DNA of 64,000 nucleotides from Agriotes lineatus (GCA_940337035.1 OW679203.1:24685495-24749494), one strand, 5' to 3'. Shown: positions 9,851-21,692, counted from the stretch's first letter. The notes: a model not told the origin generated them from the sequence alone. Program-made: numbers and translations.

Positions 9851-12800
9851 GACACCACCGCAAAAATAGTCGACATAACTTTGACTACTCATGGTATTAT
9901 AAGTGAAAATTTCTACTCCTCCCATCATCATTCACAACAAAATTCACTCCATCAATGTATGGAAATTAGGCAGGCTGACTTGAATCACAAAGAAAACAAT
10001 AATGACGCAACATTCATGTTAGGTATTTAACTATCGTCATCCGGGCAATTGAAAGAAGTATTCCTCAAGGTTATATTGAAAATTTCTTCTCCTCACATCG
10101 TAAATCACAACAAAATTCACTCCATCAATGTATGGAAATTAGACAGGCTGCCTTGAATAACAAGGAAAACAATAATGACGCAACAATCATGTTGGGTAGT
10201 TAACTGTCGTGATCAGGGCAATTGAAAGAAGTATTCCTCAAGGTTTTATATTGAAAATTTATTCTTCTCCAATCATCATTCACATCTTAATTCGCTTCAT
10301 CAATATATGGAAATTAGGCACGCTAACTTGAATAACAAAAAAAACAATAATGACGTAACAATCATGTTAGATAATTAACTGTCGTCATCAAGGCAATTAA
10401 TAGAAGTATTGTTCAGGGTTATATTGAAAATGTATTCTCCTCCCATCATCATTCACAACAAAATTCAATCCATCAATGTATGGAAAGTAGACAGGCTGCC
10501 TTGAATAACAAGGAAAACAATAATGACGCAACAATCATGTTAGGTAGTTAACTGTCGTCATCAGGGCAATTGAAAGAAGTATTCCTCAAGGTTTTATATT
10601 GAAAATGTATTCTCCTCCCATCATCATTCACAGCAAAATTCACTCCATCAATGTATGGAAATTAGACAGGCTGCCTTGAATAACCAGGAAAACAATAATG
10701 ACGCAACAATCATGTTAGGTAGTTAACTGTCGTCATCAAGGCAATTAATAGAAGTATTGTTCAGGGTTATATTGAAAATGAATTCTCCTCCTATCATCAT
10801 TCACAACAAAATTCAATCCATCAATGTATGGAAGTTGACAAGCTGACTTGAATAACAAAGAAAACAGTAATGACGCAACAATCATATTAGGTAAGTAAAT
10901 GTCGTCATAGGGGCAATTGAAAAAAGTATTCCTCAGGGTTATATTGAAAATGTATTCTCCTCCCATCATCATTCACAACAAAATTCACTCCATCAATGGA
11001 TGAAAATTAGGCAGGACTTGAATAACAAAGAAAGCAAGAATGACGCAACAATCATGTTAAGTAGTTAACTTTTGTCATCAGGGCAATTGACAAAAGTATT
11101 CCTCAGGGTTATATTGAAAATTTATTTTCCTCCCATCATCATTCGCAACAAAAGTCATTCCATCAATGTATAGAAATTAGACAGGCTGACTTGAATAACA
11201 AGGAAAACAATTATAACGCAACAATCATGTTAGGTAGTTAATTGTCGTCCTCGGGGCAATTGAAAGAAGTATTCCTCAAGGTTACATTAAACATTTATTC
11301 TCCTCACATCATCATTCACATCAAAATTCACTCCATCAATGGATGAAAATTAGGCAGGACTTGAATAACAAAGAAAGCAAGAATGACGCAACAATCATGT
11401 TAAGTAGTTAACTTTCGTCATCAGGGCAATTGACAAAAGTATTTCTCAGGGTTATATTGAAAATTTATTTTCCTCCCATCATCATTCGCAACAAAAGTCA
11501 TTCCATCAATGTATAGAAATTAGAGAGGCTGACTTGAATAACAAGGAAAACAATTATAACGCAATAATCATGTTAGGTAGTTAACTGTCGCCATCAGAGC
11601 AATTGAAAGAAGTATTCCTCAATGTTATATTGAAAATTTATTCTCCTCCCATTATCATTCACAACCAAATTCACTCCATCAATATATGGCAGGCTGACTT
11701 GAATAACACAGAAAACAATAATGATGCAACATTCATATTAGGTAGGTAACTGTCGTCATAAGGGAAATTAAAAGAAGTATTCCTCAAGGTTTTATATTGA
11801 AAATGTATTCTCCTCCCATCATTATTCACAACAAAATTCACTCCATCAATGTATGAAAATTATTCAGGCTGACTTCAATCACAAAGAAAACAATAATGAC
11901 GCAACAATCATGTTAGGTAGTTAACTGTCGTCATCAGGACAATCGAAAGAAGTATTCCTCAGAGTTATACTGAAAATGTATTCTCTTTCTATCATCATTC
12001 ACAACAAAATTCACTCCATCATTGTATGGAAATTAGACAGAATAACTTGAATAACAAGGACAACAATAATGACGCAAGAATCATGTTAGGTAGTTATATG
12101 TTGTCATCGGGGCAATTGAAAGAAGTATTCCTCAAGGTTACATTAAAAATTTATTTTTCTCCCATCATCATTCACAACAAAATTCGCTCCATCAATGGAT
12201 GAAAATTAGGCAGGCTGACTTAAATAACAAAGAAAACAATAATGACGCAACAATCATGTTAGGTAATTAACTTCGTCATCAGGGCAATTGAAAGAAGTAT
12301 TCCTCAAGGTTACATTGCAAATTTATTCTCATCCCATCACCATTCACAAGAAAATTCACGCCATCGGTGCTGACTTGAATAACAAATAAGACAATAATGA
12401 CGCAACAATCATGTTAGGTGGCTTTGTCGTCACCAGGGCAATTGAAAGAAGTATTCCTCAAGGTTATATTGAAAATGTATTCTCTTCCCATCATCATTCA
12501 CAACAAAATTCACTCCATCAATGTATGAAAATTGGCCAGGCTGACTTCAATCACAAAGAAAACAATAATGACGCAACAATCCTGTTAACTGTCGTCATCA
12601 GGGCACTCGGGAGAAGTACTCCTCAGGGTTATACTGAAAATGTATTCTTTTCCTATCATCATTCACAACAAAATACACTCTATCAATGTATGGAAATTAG
12701 ACAGGCTGACTTGAATAACAAAGAAAACAATAATGGAGCAACAATCATGTTAGGTAGTTAACTGTCATCATTAGGGCAATTGAAAGAAGTATTCCTCAAG

Positions 12801-12955
12801 GTTACATTGTACAACAAAATTCACGCCATCGGTGTATAGAAATTAGACAGGTTGATTGAATAACAAGGAAAACCATAAAGACGCAACAATCATGTTAGGT
12901 ACTGTCGTTATCAGGGCAATTGAAAAAAGTGTTCTTCAGGGTTGTTTTAAAAATT
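9840..12955 (+). repeat. 174-bp tandem satellite, about 18 units, LINE-derived
   Basis: About eighteen diverged head-to-tail units occur, mostly 170-177 bp. Each carries CTCCATCAATGTATGGAAAT, AACAATAATGACGCAACAAT, ATGTTAGGTAGTTAAC and GAAGTATTCCTCA. Two adjacent units at 12411-12761 remain open in one + frame, showing a 58-codon unit. Its peptide (NNKEN-NNDATIMLG then VVIRAIERSIPQG) resembles the LINE RT stretch that precedes the RQGC motif. The last unit continues into recognisable RT sequence after 12900. Most units carry a TAG/TAA in this frame, so the array is not coding. It sits in a K2P intron, opposite to the gene. Confidence 0.85.
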
Positions 12956-13200
12956 TCTTCAAGGAAACATTCGACGAGATTAGTGGCAGAGTATTCATCC
13001 GTAGGAGGGTCATCAACAACTTTACATGTGCATATCGCAAACAGTGCAGAGGCATGACAGAGACTTGTAGATTACGTAACACCCATAGGTACAGAACATG
13101 GGTTTAAGCTAATTATATATCTTAACATCCAGTTGAAAGGGTTATGTCTTCTCAAATCTTCACTACGGCAACGAAATAGGTACTTAGAGCAACTATAAAG
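12856..13200 (+). pseudogene. LINE reverse-transcriptase remnant abutting the satellite
   Basis: After the last repeat unit the + frame reads VIRAIEKSVLQGC, FKETFDEISGRVFI and RRVINN. A frame change is followed by IANSAEA, QRLVDYV and IGTEHGLKL. This is the usual order of the segment around the RT catalytic motif (RQGC, F-E-I, RVINNLRYADD, IANSAE, LQ-LVD, YGLKLN). The catalytic YADD itself is lost at the frame change. No endonuclease or 5' part was found to the left other than the repeated piece. It is inactive. Confidence 0.65.
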
Positions 13201-13830
13201 AAGTGGAAGACGTTCTTGAAATTATCGTATCACCAACAATACAGTTGTGAAAGGAATAACTAAAGAAAGAGAAGCCCTACAGACCACTAAGACGACGATA
13301 CTGATGTAGAAATAGATAATAGTAATTGTCATTTATATTATTGTTTAGAATAAAGTACAATTTATTATTATTACTGTATCAAAAAATTCTTCGGTTTATT
13401 AAATACCTATCTTATAACCCACCAATCCCCCTTTGTGATGTCATCAATCAGCCGTAAGGAGTAGTATAAATTATTACTGTTATTACCATCTATTTTGGTA
13501 ACATAATGAGAAGGAGATTTATAGCTTATTGTAACTTGCTATATGGGGAAAAGTTAAAAGAAGCGAACTAGATAGAATTGACAATTGTACAGAACTAACA
13601 TCATTCGTATTGCTTAGTGCAGAAATCAGTATGAGACAGTATATATATATCAAAGTCGACTGAAGATATGGCACAGAAAGAAGAAAAATAAGACCCCGTG
13701 ATTACCCAAAAGTAATCACACCAACTCAAAAATTCTGACTTGAAGCAACTTCAATAGACAAAATAGTTATCATCTAATCAACATGAAGAAAGTAGCTCCT
13801 GATTCATTACACAGTTCTGGGTTAGGCAAT
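13201..13830. other. Intron/AT-rich non-coding stretch
   Basis: Lies inside the proposed K2P intron 3 (9184-13858). No ORF, repeat partner or RNA gene was recognised. Confidence 0.4.
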
Positions 13831-13858
13831 TTTAATCAAATTTTGGAAGCATAATTAC

Positions 13859-14124
13859 CTGGAACATGATTGACAATCGCGTCTCTCGGCTGTACCACGT
13901 ACTTATTGCACAGTACTGGTGTGTTGGCCAAAATGATTGGCTCCAGCGTGTTTTCCAAGTTCTTGGGGGCGCGCCTTCGATCCAAAGAACCCCCTCGCGG
14001 CTGTCTGGTGCTGGATTTCCGGCTTGGGGTAGTATTTTCCGAAAACCTTGACTGCTGAGAGGGCCGCATACGGGGAATGCTGACTCCCCTGGGTTGCATC
14101 CTGGGGTAATCATCGTGGTACCTA
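13859..14124 (-). CDS. K2P channel exon 3 (cytoplasmic loop)
   Basis: The minus-strand exon has acceptor TTGGGTTACAG and donor CCAG|GTAATT. It is 266 nt (one base, 88 codons, one base). The leading T completes the AG left by exon 2 to a Ser codon. The product is rich in Arg, Ser, Pro and Asn (SRYHDDYPRMQPRG, RKSSTRQPRGGSLDRRRAP, ending CNKYVVQPRDAIVNHVP). It has no membrane helix, consistent with an extended cytoplasmic loop between the second and third helices. Downstream intron 3 is about 4.7 kb and carries the 174-bp satellite. Confidence 0.7.
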
Positions 14125-14288
14125 CTGTAACCCAAGGTCAACTTAACACTGGTCTAGGAAAAGGTTAAAGGTAAAGATATTTCAGTTTCGCCAAGTGGGG
14201 GCGGCTGCGCCTCTCTTCAACCAATAACAGGAAATGCGAAATGGTTAAAGAAAGAAGGGTTGAAGAACAGGACAGCGATCAAACTAAC

Positions 14289-14414
14289 CTTAAATCGGTG
14301 TCCGAGTAAGATGACGGCGCTATTTCAGAAAGTCCGAACCCGCTGTCCGCAGAGCGAGTAGACGTTCGCATAGATCTTCTGAAGGAGGCTGTTCTGGATC
14401 TAGTAAATCTGGCA
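14289..14414 (-). CDS. K2P channel exon 2 (cytoplasmic loop)
   Basis: The minus-strand exon follows a 49-nt intron (14415-14463) that ends in TAATAACGTTTTACTTTTAG, a good branch-point-like and pyrimidine-rich acceptor. The donor is TTTAAG|GTTAGT. It is 126 nt (one base, 41 codons, two bases) and reads SRTASFRRSMRTSTRSADSG then FGLSEIAPSSYSDTDL. The dense Ser/Thr/Arg composition suggests a phosphoregulated loop. Introns this short are typical of insects. Confidence 0.75.
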
Positions 14415-14463
14415 CTAAAAGTAAAACGTTATTAAAAGAGCAGATTTGGTGGCGTTGCAGTAC
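14415..14463 (-). other. 49-nt intron of the K2P gene
   Basis: The intron runs from GTACTG to TTTTAG. Reading through it gives a stop in the exon frame, whereas removing it joins SRSSG to ARFTRSRTASF in one frame. Length is near the lower limit for insect introns. Confidence 0.7.
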
Positions 14464-14683
14464 CCCGAGCTTCTGGAAACCGTGCGACTGCGGCCCTTTC
14501 GACCTCTTTTCGGCCGCTTAGTGCAGACGTAGCAGCATATTTTCCAGTAGAGGAAGCGAAACGATGTTGCTAGGATGTCGCCTACGTTGGACAAGCATAG
14601 AAGCATAAGGGGTATCCCCAGGATTGCATAGAAAATGGTGGCGACCTTTCCCCAGTCCGTCTTGGGTGCGATGTGTCCATATC
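14464..14683 (-). CDS. K2P potassium channel exon 1 visible (pore 1 end, TM2)
   Basis: K2P channels are dimeric background K+ channels in which each subunit has four membrane helices and two pore loops. This exon starts after acceptor TAATTTCCAG with the last two bases of a Gly codon. It reads YGHIAPKTDWGKVATIFYA, so the selectivity filter GYG is split by a phase-1 intron, as is known for K2P genes. The second membrane helix follows (AILGIPLMLLCLSNVGDIL), then a basic cytoplasmic start (YWKICCYVCTKRPKRGRKGR). The exon ends at the donor GGG|GTACTG (220 nt). The upstream exon with helix 1 and the TTI part of the filter was not located. The family call is secure; the subtype is not assigned. Confidence 0.9.
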
Positions 14684-14689
14684 CTGGAA

Positions 14690-17600
14690 ATTATGTCTTC
14701 TTTTAGTAATTTCAGGCTAGATGTCTAGTCGTTTAGCAAATTTGCAAAACAGGGTTATTATTTGGTATATAAGCAAAGTTTGCAGATAATACATTGCTAA
14801 ACATTTATTTTTACCTATTCACCCTAGTTTTCCATGTAATAGAATTGATCAGTTGAACAAACATGGCAGCCCAAGTCAAATGGCCGCACTGTTCACATAG
14901 ATATTGCCATCTGTTGTTCAGAAGCTTTTGACCATTGCTGTTTCAGAAAGAAATCTGCAGTGTACTTGCTCTATATATTCAACATGAATTCATATTTTAA
15001 GAAGAAAATACTAGTTGCATTTTCACCCCTAACCATTAGAAGATAGATCGAAATACTGGTAATGGTAACAGAAAATTACAGTAAAGAAGAAAAGGCTGTG
15101 ATAGATTCAATGAAGGCTTGAGAATAGTTAAGAAGACATATTTTGTTCTGCATTGTTACAGCAGGCACAAAATATCATCTTACCGACCCTGGTGGAAATA
15201 TTCACAGCTAGTTAGCTGAGCATGGAGCTACTATCTCATAGCCTAGTCCGAGTTAAAGGTAGATAGTTTATACACAAACTTCTGGTCGATAAGCTTCACG
15301 TCATTTCTGTTAAAAGCAATACAGAAACTCCTGGATATGTATATAAGAAAGAAGCCTAATAGATCATGTCGAGAGGATCTTGTACAATAAAAAGGGTTTT
15401 AACAACTATCTTTATGTATATAGAGAGAGCATGCAATAGTGCACTACCTGAATCCCTGTGCCCAGCTATTGGTGAAAGGGAGATCAATTCAACTATAAAC
15501 AAATGGATCAATATTATATTGAAATTCCTGTAGGCCGTAACGGAAGGGATGCTCGCTGAGAGATATTTTATCTTTCCTGCTTTGCTCACTTCTGGTAGAT
15601 GTTTGATCAGAGATATTTCTCGCATAGCTTTGAAGTAGAAGCCTCTGTTGACCTTAGCAATTTCAGTAAAAGGCAAATTTGAAAGAGCCCTGTGTGACAT
15701 TCTGCGAACGCCTTAAAAGCTATATGCGGTTAGTACCAGAGGGAGGGCACTTATATACAAAACACAGTAAAACCGCAATAAAACTATTTGCCAAAAGGAG
15801 ATTGAACGTCATTAAGCCCTCATGTACGGTAAGCAACTGCCATTTGCGGAGGAAGTTAAATACCCAAATGCAAGTCTTGATGAAAGGTTTACAGTACGAA
15901 ATCGACTTTACGACATGAAACGACACAAAATCGGAAAATTCTCGGAGAAGGGGGGTGAAGTAAAGATGTTATATGCCAGACGCCACCACTTTACTTACTA
16001 AATTGCTTCCCTAAAGCAATACAAAAACGACGTTAAATCATTGTCAATTTGGACGTTTCACTTTAGGTATAATCACCATAAATTGTATGTAACTCTTGGG
16101 AATGGGACGCTTCGACGGTTCAGAGCTGTATATTGGTTCGGACACAACTCTCACTACAGATCCGCCCAGAATGGCGCAATGTTTGCACACTAATGCTCTA
16201 TTTCAACGAGAGTGATGAGCACTTAACTACGCAACCCCCGGAAAATGGTGATCGACCTCCGAACAGAGTTGTCTTTTACCGACACCAACTATTTACTTCA
16301 ATGTGTTAACAACGTCCGGTCGACAATGCATGTCGCGACGCCATGCCAAAAACCGCGGTTGCGAAACCCAAGGAGCCCGAAACGTTCCGTAATTTCTCTC
16401 TCTCTAACTCATCCGGGCAACGTACGAATTGTGTCATATTGTGCAATACATTAGGTACGCAGGGACTTGATCTGAACGTGGAAGTCAGACAATGGACCGC
16501 CCAAACTGGTAATTAAGGTACAAAAAGCCGTGAATTTAAATAGATGATCATATAATAAGTCGAGAAACGCTAATATTCGAAATAAACGAAATTGGGTTTT
16601 AAAACATCACACAACAATCAACTTAGGCGTAAATGATGCGGGAAAAATGCTAATGTTTGGAATACAAAAGCGGTAAAATACGCAAAAACGCTAAATTTAA
16701 AGATTGCCCTTACAAACTGCCCAGTGGATAAATTAATGACTAAAACGCGTCTATCCCTTGTCACTTCCACGTCCAATTTCCAAGGGTATTCAACCCCGTA
16801 AATATGTATTGCTCATACCTGACTATAAGAGCCAGGACCATACTGCTCTGTCAACTCGTGAGTAAAAAACCCTAGAAAAAAATGAAAGAAGCTTCACGGA
16901 CATGTATGGATAACTATTATCAAGCACACCGACTGCTGTTATGATGCTCAACCTTGCATATTCAAAGTCTCAAGCTGGAGAATGGTATTAAAACACCATT
17001 CAAGGTCCTAGACATTGTGAAAAGACACCATATCCTGGAGACGTTAACCAATACCATGCTAACCAAATTATACTTTGAGGAGTTGTTTGAAATGACCTTC
17101 TCTGGAAGCGACGAATGGAAGTTGAATAAACCAAGTTTGACAGCAGCTAGCTTAATTTGGTATATGGGTGGTTAAAAATCACAAGAGGGTGCTAAAACTG
17201 GCGTGTTAGACCAAAAGGTGGAATAACAAAGAACGTTGGTCAATGTGCTACTATTTTACAGGCTAAATTGATTGGCATTCTATGATCCTAACAGACTACG
17301 CCTTCCTATTGCTTTATGTTGACGTTTCGTTAAAACATTCCTTCATGTATCTAGGTCAATTTCTTCAATCGTTGATATGTTAGTAAATGTGGAGTTCCTA
17401 CCTCCAACGTTCATCGACCATGGAGTCATGTAGAATCTGAAGGCAACTTTTGACATAACATTAAAAGGTACTGAGGACTTGCTGGGGTTAATTATGAAAG
17501 TCTGTGTTCAGGATTGAACGAGAAGTATAATCGGGTGTCGTCAGAATACACTTGAAATTTGCAAACTGTTTAAACAATTTAGAGAAATTTACGTTTAGGA

Positions 17601-17745
17601 AGTATAAAATACAGGCCCTAACGTCTATCCTTCGGAAACACCTTAGAAATATGTCTAGTAAGAGAGAGATCTATCTGCAATGAACTTCGTTCTATTGCGA
17701 TTCTAAAACTCAAGACAAAAATATTTATTATCGGAAAGTTAAGTT
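14690..17745. other. Probable intron with unclassified debris
   Basis: No exon or named repeat was recognised. Frames at 15356-15700 (-) and 15679-15918 (+) overlap on opposite strands and resemble no family known to me. 16080-16470 is less AT-rich without a long ORF. 16950-17170 holds a 73-codon + frame of unknown type. Any of these could be old transposon pieces. Confidence 0.3.
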
Positions 17746-17747
17746 TT

Positions 17748-18672
17748 CCTAAATCTGGAAATTATTTTTAACAAATACAACAGCAATTTTTTAAGCAAAG
17801 CGTACCGGGAAAGTGCGGTATAAATTTCAGCATCGAGGTATTTTGAAAACTACTGCACATAAACGCGTACTTTCAGGGTATTCACTGTGTAGAAAAGCAT
17901 GATGTATTTTTGAGTGAAAGAATTACCTGTATTGTTTTATTGTTGAAAAAAATATGATTTATTTTCCGCTGAGTGTTTTGAGTTATACACGTTTTGCGCT
18001 TAGCCGATCACTGATTTGCATCACGTAGGTAGAAAATAAAGGGATAATGTTGGAAATAGGAGAACACTGAATTTTAAACAAGTTTTAAACCACTACAAAA
18101 GATACATTTTTCCAAAATCCCCAGCTCCTCACCCTGTCGTTTCCCCTCAGTGCCCCTTCACACTTCACATCTGCAGACTTTAGATAACTGTTTTATATCT
18201 CTGTGAACAATGGTCATAAAGATGTAATTTTCTGATTTTATCCTAAAAGAATGCGATAGAAAATATTTTTATTTAGGTTTGATCTAATATTCAAAATTTT
18301 GTCTTAATTTTAATGAAATCGAAAGAAACTCGTACCTTTAAAATTCAAAGTTTTGTTTTATGCTTGTAGCCTGTTTAGAAATTACAATATAATACAGTTA
18401 TAATTATTTACAGTGTATACAATCAAAATCTTAAAAAAATACAGGCTTGCTTGCCGAAAGGAGTGTGATTTTCTTCTAGAAAGACAGGTGAGTGGTGACA
18501 TGACAATACAGTGCTCATTCTGTTCCACACATTTTATAGGCTGAAGTATACACTTACGTCCAATAGTTTTCAAAATACCTCGATGTTGAAATGTATACTC
18601 GACTTTTCCGGTACGCTCCCTTTTAAACAATTTTTATAACATTTGCTAAAAATAATTTTGAGATCTAGAAAA
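17748..18672. mobile_element. Inverted-repeat element, arms about 180 bp
   Basis: The left arm from 17748 (AAATCTGGAAATTATTTTTA, then AGCGTACCGG, TTTCAGCATCGAGGTATTTT, GAAAACTA) is matched in inverse orientation at the right end (about 18490-18672). I estimate roughly three-quarters identity by eye. The interior of about 550 bp has no credible ORF. Target duplications were not resolved. It looks like an old non-autonomous DNA transposon or foldback element. Confidence 0.6.
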
Positions 18673-18779
18673 AGTAAGCCTTCCACTAGTTTAAATATAA
18701 TTATAATTGAGAAGTACTGAAAAATAAACTGCAAACGCTATGTACGCATAAAAATCCAAACAATTTTAATTTAAACGAC

Positions 18780-19026
18780 GGTTACCGTCTTAGTAACACA
18801 TTGAACGTGGCTCTACAAAACCAATCAAACCATAAGCAAGTTTCACGTGAGCAACTAAGCGGAAAAACGAAAAGTCCCAATAACATACAAAATCTACATG
18901 AGCACCCAACCGTAAAGACTCCTCGGTATATAACCAGAAGCAGAAGGCACCAACATCGGTCTTTAGAAAACTTCTTAGAAGCTGACAGCATGAGCAGCGA
19001 AACGAAAGTTCATATCACCGACCACT
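18780..19026 (+). mobile_element. Penelope-like element, 3' end fragment
   Basis: It matches 2828-2995 through ACGGTTACCG, AACATACAAAATCTACATGA, CGGTATATAA and GTCTTTAGAAAACTTCT, plus GCTGACAGCATGAGCAGC. It is the same 3' portion as in the element at 640-3010, and 5'-truncated. A + frame (18801-19028) is the C-terminal tail of the element protein, ending SLENFLEADSMSS and a short tail. Confidence 0.75.
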
Positions 19027-19039
19027 AAGTGATACAGCA

Positions 19040-19610
19040 AAGGCGGCCATCGTTTTTTCTTCTTTCATGGCGTTACACATCCAGTTGACCATCGATTCCT
19101 TCTTCTAGTTCTTGCCGGTATCTGCCAGTTTCTCACTGTAAGCACCTTGTCTTGGTTTACCTCTTGTTCTTGTGTTTAACTGCTCTGTGACATTTCTTTA
19201 GTATTCATCACTCCTCCATTCGCTCTATGTATCCAGTTCATATTAGCCGTAACAATTTAACGTGGTTGACTATATGCGGCGACTGGTTTAATTGTGTTAG
19301 TTCATGGTCATGTCGTGGTTTCATTTTCTTTCTAGGTTCGTGTATAATTATTTTAGGCTTAAAACGGCTCATACTATTATATTCAAATTATCTACATATT
19401 CTACTTCTTCTTCTTCTTCTGCTTTGTCAGCCTGTGTTCATCCAGTTTTGGATATAGGTCTCTTACAGATTCTTCCATGCATTTCTGTCTTGAGCTGTTC
19501 CTATAATTTTTTTCCCTCCTACAACTTTTATATTGTCTGCCCAATAATTCTCTTGGTTTCTCTAGGTCGTCATTGTGTTATTTTATATGTCCAGGTGTTA
19601 TTTTGCGTTT
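19040..19610 (-). pseudogene. Antisense LINE 3' end
   Basis: The minus strand carries broken LINE C-terminal coding (GTAQDRNAW then KNLVRDLYPKLDEHR-like residues near 19420-19510) followed by a GAAGAAGAAGAAG tail at about 19398-19412. This is the typical 3' end of an insect LINE. The + frames at 19227-19678 are its shadows. Confidence 0.5.
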
Positions 19611-19619
19611 ATTGGCCTT

Positions 19620-19860
19620 GGAATTTAATTACTTTTCAAAATCCAGTAATTACAATTGAGAATTGCCATTTTTGTTAAAAAGTACTTGACAATTACTTTT
19701 TGAAAGTAATTAAATACTACATTCAATTACTCAATTACTTTTGTGTAATAAAATTACTCCAAAGTATTTAAATTACTTTACAAGTATTTGAATTATCTGT
19801 GGTAATTGAAATATCTCGCGGTATTCGAATTAAATTACTGAATTACTGACCTCGATTGAG
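19620..19860. repeat. AATTACTTTT-rich degenerate repeat
   Basis: More than a dozen variants of AATTACT/AGTAATT are crowded into about 240 bp in both orientations. Likely a terminal part of an unclassified element or a simple-repeat expansion. Confidence 0.4.
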
Positions 19861-20580
19861 TGTTAAATCTCCAGAACGCAGAAAATACGATAAGGTCTTA
19901 TTAAGTTACATATTAAGCAAATCGGAACAGGGTATTCCCGGTTGAATATAAGCCTAATTTATGATTTCCTCTAACGAGTCAAATAACAACAACTTTTGTG
20001 CAACATTCGCATTTTGTACGAAGCATGCACGAGCAAAGAGTGCATTGGTGCGTGTATGTAGATGTAGATGTGATATGTACGTTGTAATAGTAAAGCTAAT
20101 ATTTATTGTATAAGACTCTAAAACTATATTTACGGTAAGTACATTACAGATTACAATACGTACGGTAAAAGTATAATTTAAAATAACTCCATTAGACGAT
20201 ATTGGTTCATAATAATTATTTATTCATTTCAAATTACTTCTTTTAAACGATGTACTAGCATAGGGTTATACTGCCGTGCATGTGTAACAGGCGTTAAGTC
20301 CAGAAAATTACGTTTTTGGGTGAGGAATTGAACTAAACGTCCAAAATCCGACAACAACATTTAAACAGCGTAAAACACATAAATACAATGTACATAATTG
20401 GAAACTTCAATGCCTGGTTGACTCAAAAATGCAGTATGGGGTATAGTACTAATACAATTTTAAAACGCCGCATAAGTTTACCGTATTCTTGCATTGAACA
20501 TTTTGTAAATTACCCATTCTTTGCCGCTTTCTTGCCTTGTAATGCTCATATGCTGCTTTATATACTGGAAACTAGTGCAT
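19861..20580. other. Non-coding stretch
   Basis: No ORF or repeat partner beyond a 64-codon chance frame at 20388-20582. Confidence 0.35.
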
Positions 20581-20581
20581 A

Positions 20582-21692
20582 ATGTTGAGGCTAGGAAATA
20601 GTTATTTATACAACATTTTGCTAAAGTGTCGTTTTTTGCACACGCAAGAAGGTTTAAAGAATGAGCCAAAGGTAAATTCTTTAAATCTCACAAGTGCAAA
20701 AAAAAGGTTTAGATACGAGTTGTATATATAATTTTTTCGACTACCACATTTTTATGTTAACTAGGATTACAAAACTTCCACGTTATTTCAATTGAAAACT
20801 CATTAAAAATCATGTTAGGTATGCTTTTATTTTTTTAAATTTAAAACTCACCACATTTAATACACAGTTTTGACAGAAGTGTGCAATAAAATGACAGATG
20901 CGTATAATAAAATTTTTATTGCATAGTATGTAATGAAAACTTCCTTTTGACGTAAGGAAAGTGCCAAATAATAACCTTCTTTAGAAAATGGTGGTTGAAA
21001 ATAGTTAATTATACAACGAGTAACTAAAGTGTCACTTTTTTGCAGGCGTGAGAAAGTTTTTTTAAATCTCAAAGTGCAAAAAGAAGCTTTAGATACGAGT
21101 TGTATACATAACATTTTCGACTACCACACATATTTATACTAAAAGAGATTGCAAAACGTCAACGCCATTTCAAATTGAAAAGTCATGTTAGGTATGCTTT
21201 CATTGTTTTAAATAGAAAACTCACCACATTTAATACATAGTTTTGACGGAAGTGTGCAATAAAGTGACAGATGTGTGCAATCACATTTTTATTGCATAGT
21301 ATGCAATAACAATAAGCTTTTTACACTTGCCATACGTCAAAAGAATGTTGTTATTGCATATTCTGCAATAAAAATTTTATGGCAGAGATCTTTCACTTTA
21401 TTGCACTTCTGTCAATACTTTTCATTAAATTTGGCGAGTTTTCAATTTAAAACAATGAAAGCATACCTAACATATTTTTTCAATTTGAAATGTCATTGAC
21501 GTTTTGTAATCACTTTTAACATAAATATGTGGTAAAATTATGTATACAACTCGTATATAGAGCTTCTTTTTTGCACTTGCTAGATTTAAGGAATTCGTCT
21601 TCGGCTTATTTTTTAAACTTTCTCAAGCGTGCAAAAAATTGGCAATTTAGCTACTCGTTGTATAAATCACTATTACGGACTACTACAACATG
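20582..21692. repeat. Three-copy palindromic repeat cluster
   Basis: Three diverged copies of a repeat of roughly 320-380 bp lie at about 20582-20965 (+), 20975-21300 (+) and 21310-21692 (inverted). Shared blocks are TTATACAACGAGTA, CTAAAGTGTC, AAATCTCACAAGTGCAAAAA, ATACGAGTTGTATA, CATGTTAGGTATGCTTT, TTTGACAGAAGTG and ATTTTTATTGCATAGTATG. The second and third copies form a large imperfect palindrome centred near 21305. All apparent ORFs here arise from the repeats. Likely stacked insertions of one MITE or foldback family. Confidence 0.7.

Noticed and set aside
10745..10972. Minus-strand frame with a conserved PYIDG-NFVVND peptide across repeat units
   Set aside because: It is the reverse frame of the satellite; the + frame has the LINE RT resemblance and continuity, so the minus peptide is a by-product.
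15356..15918. Opposite-strand ORFs of 114 and 79 codons
   Set aside because: They overlap on opposite strands and match no family known to me; may be transposon debris but cannot be supported.
19227..19678. Plus-strand hydrophobic ORFs of 76 and 124 codons
   Set aside because: They are antisense to a LINE 3' end with its GAAGAAGAAG tail.
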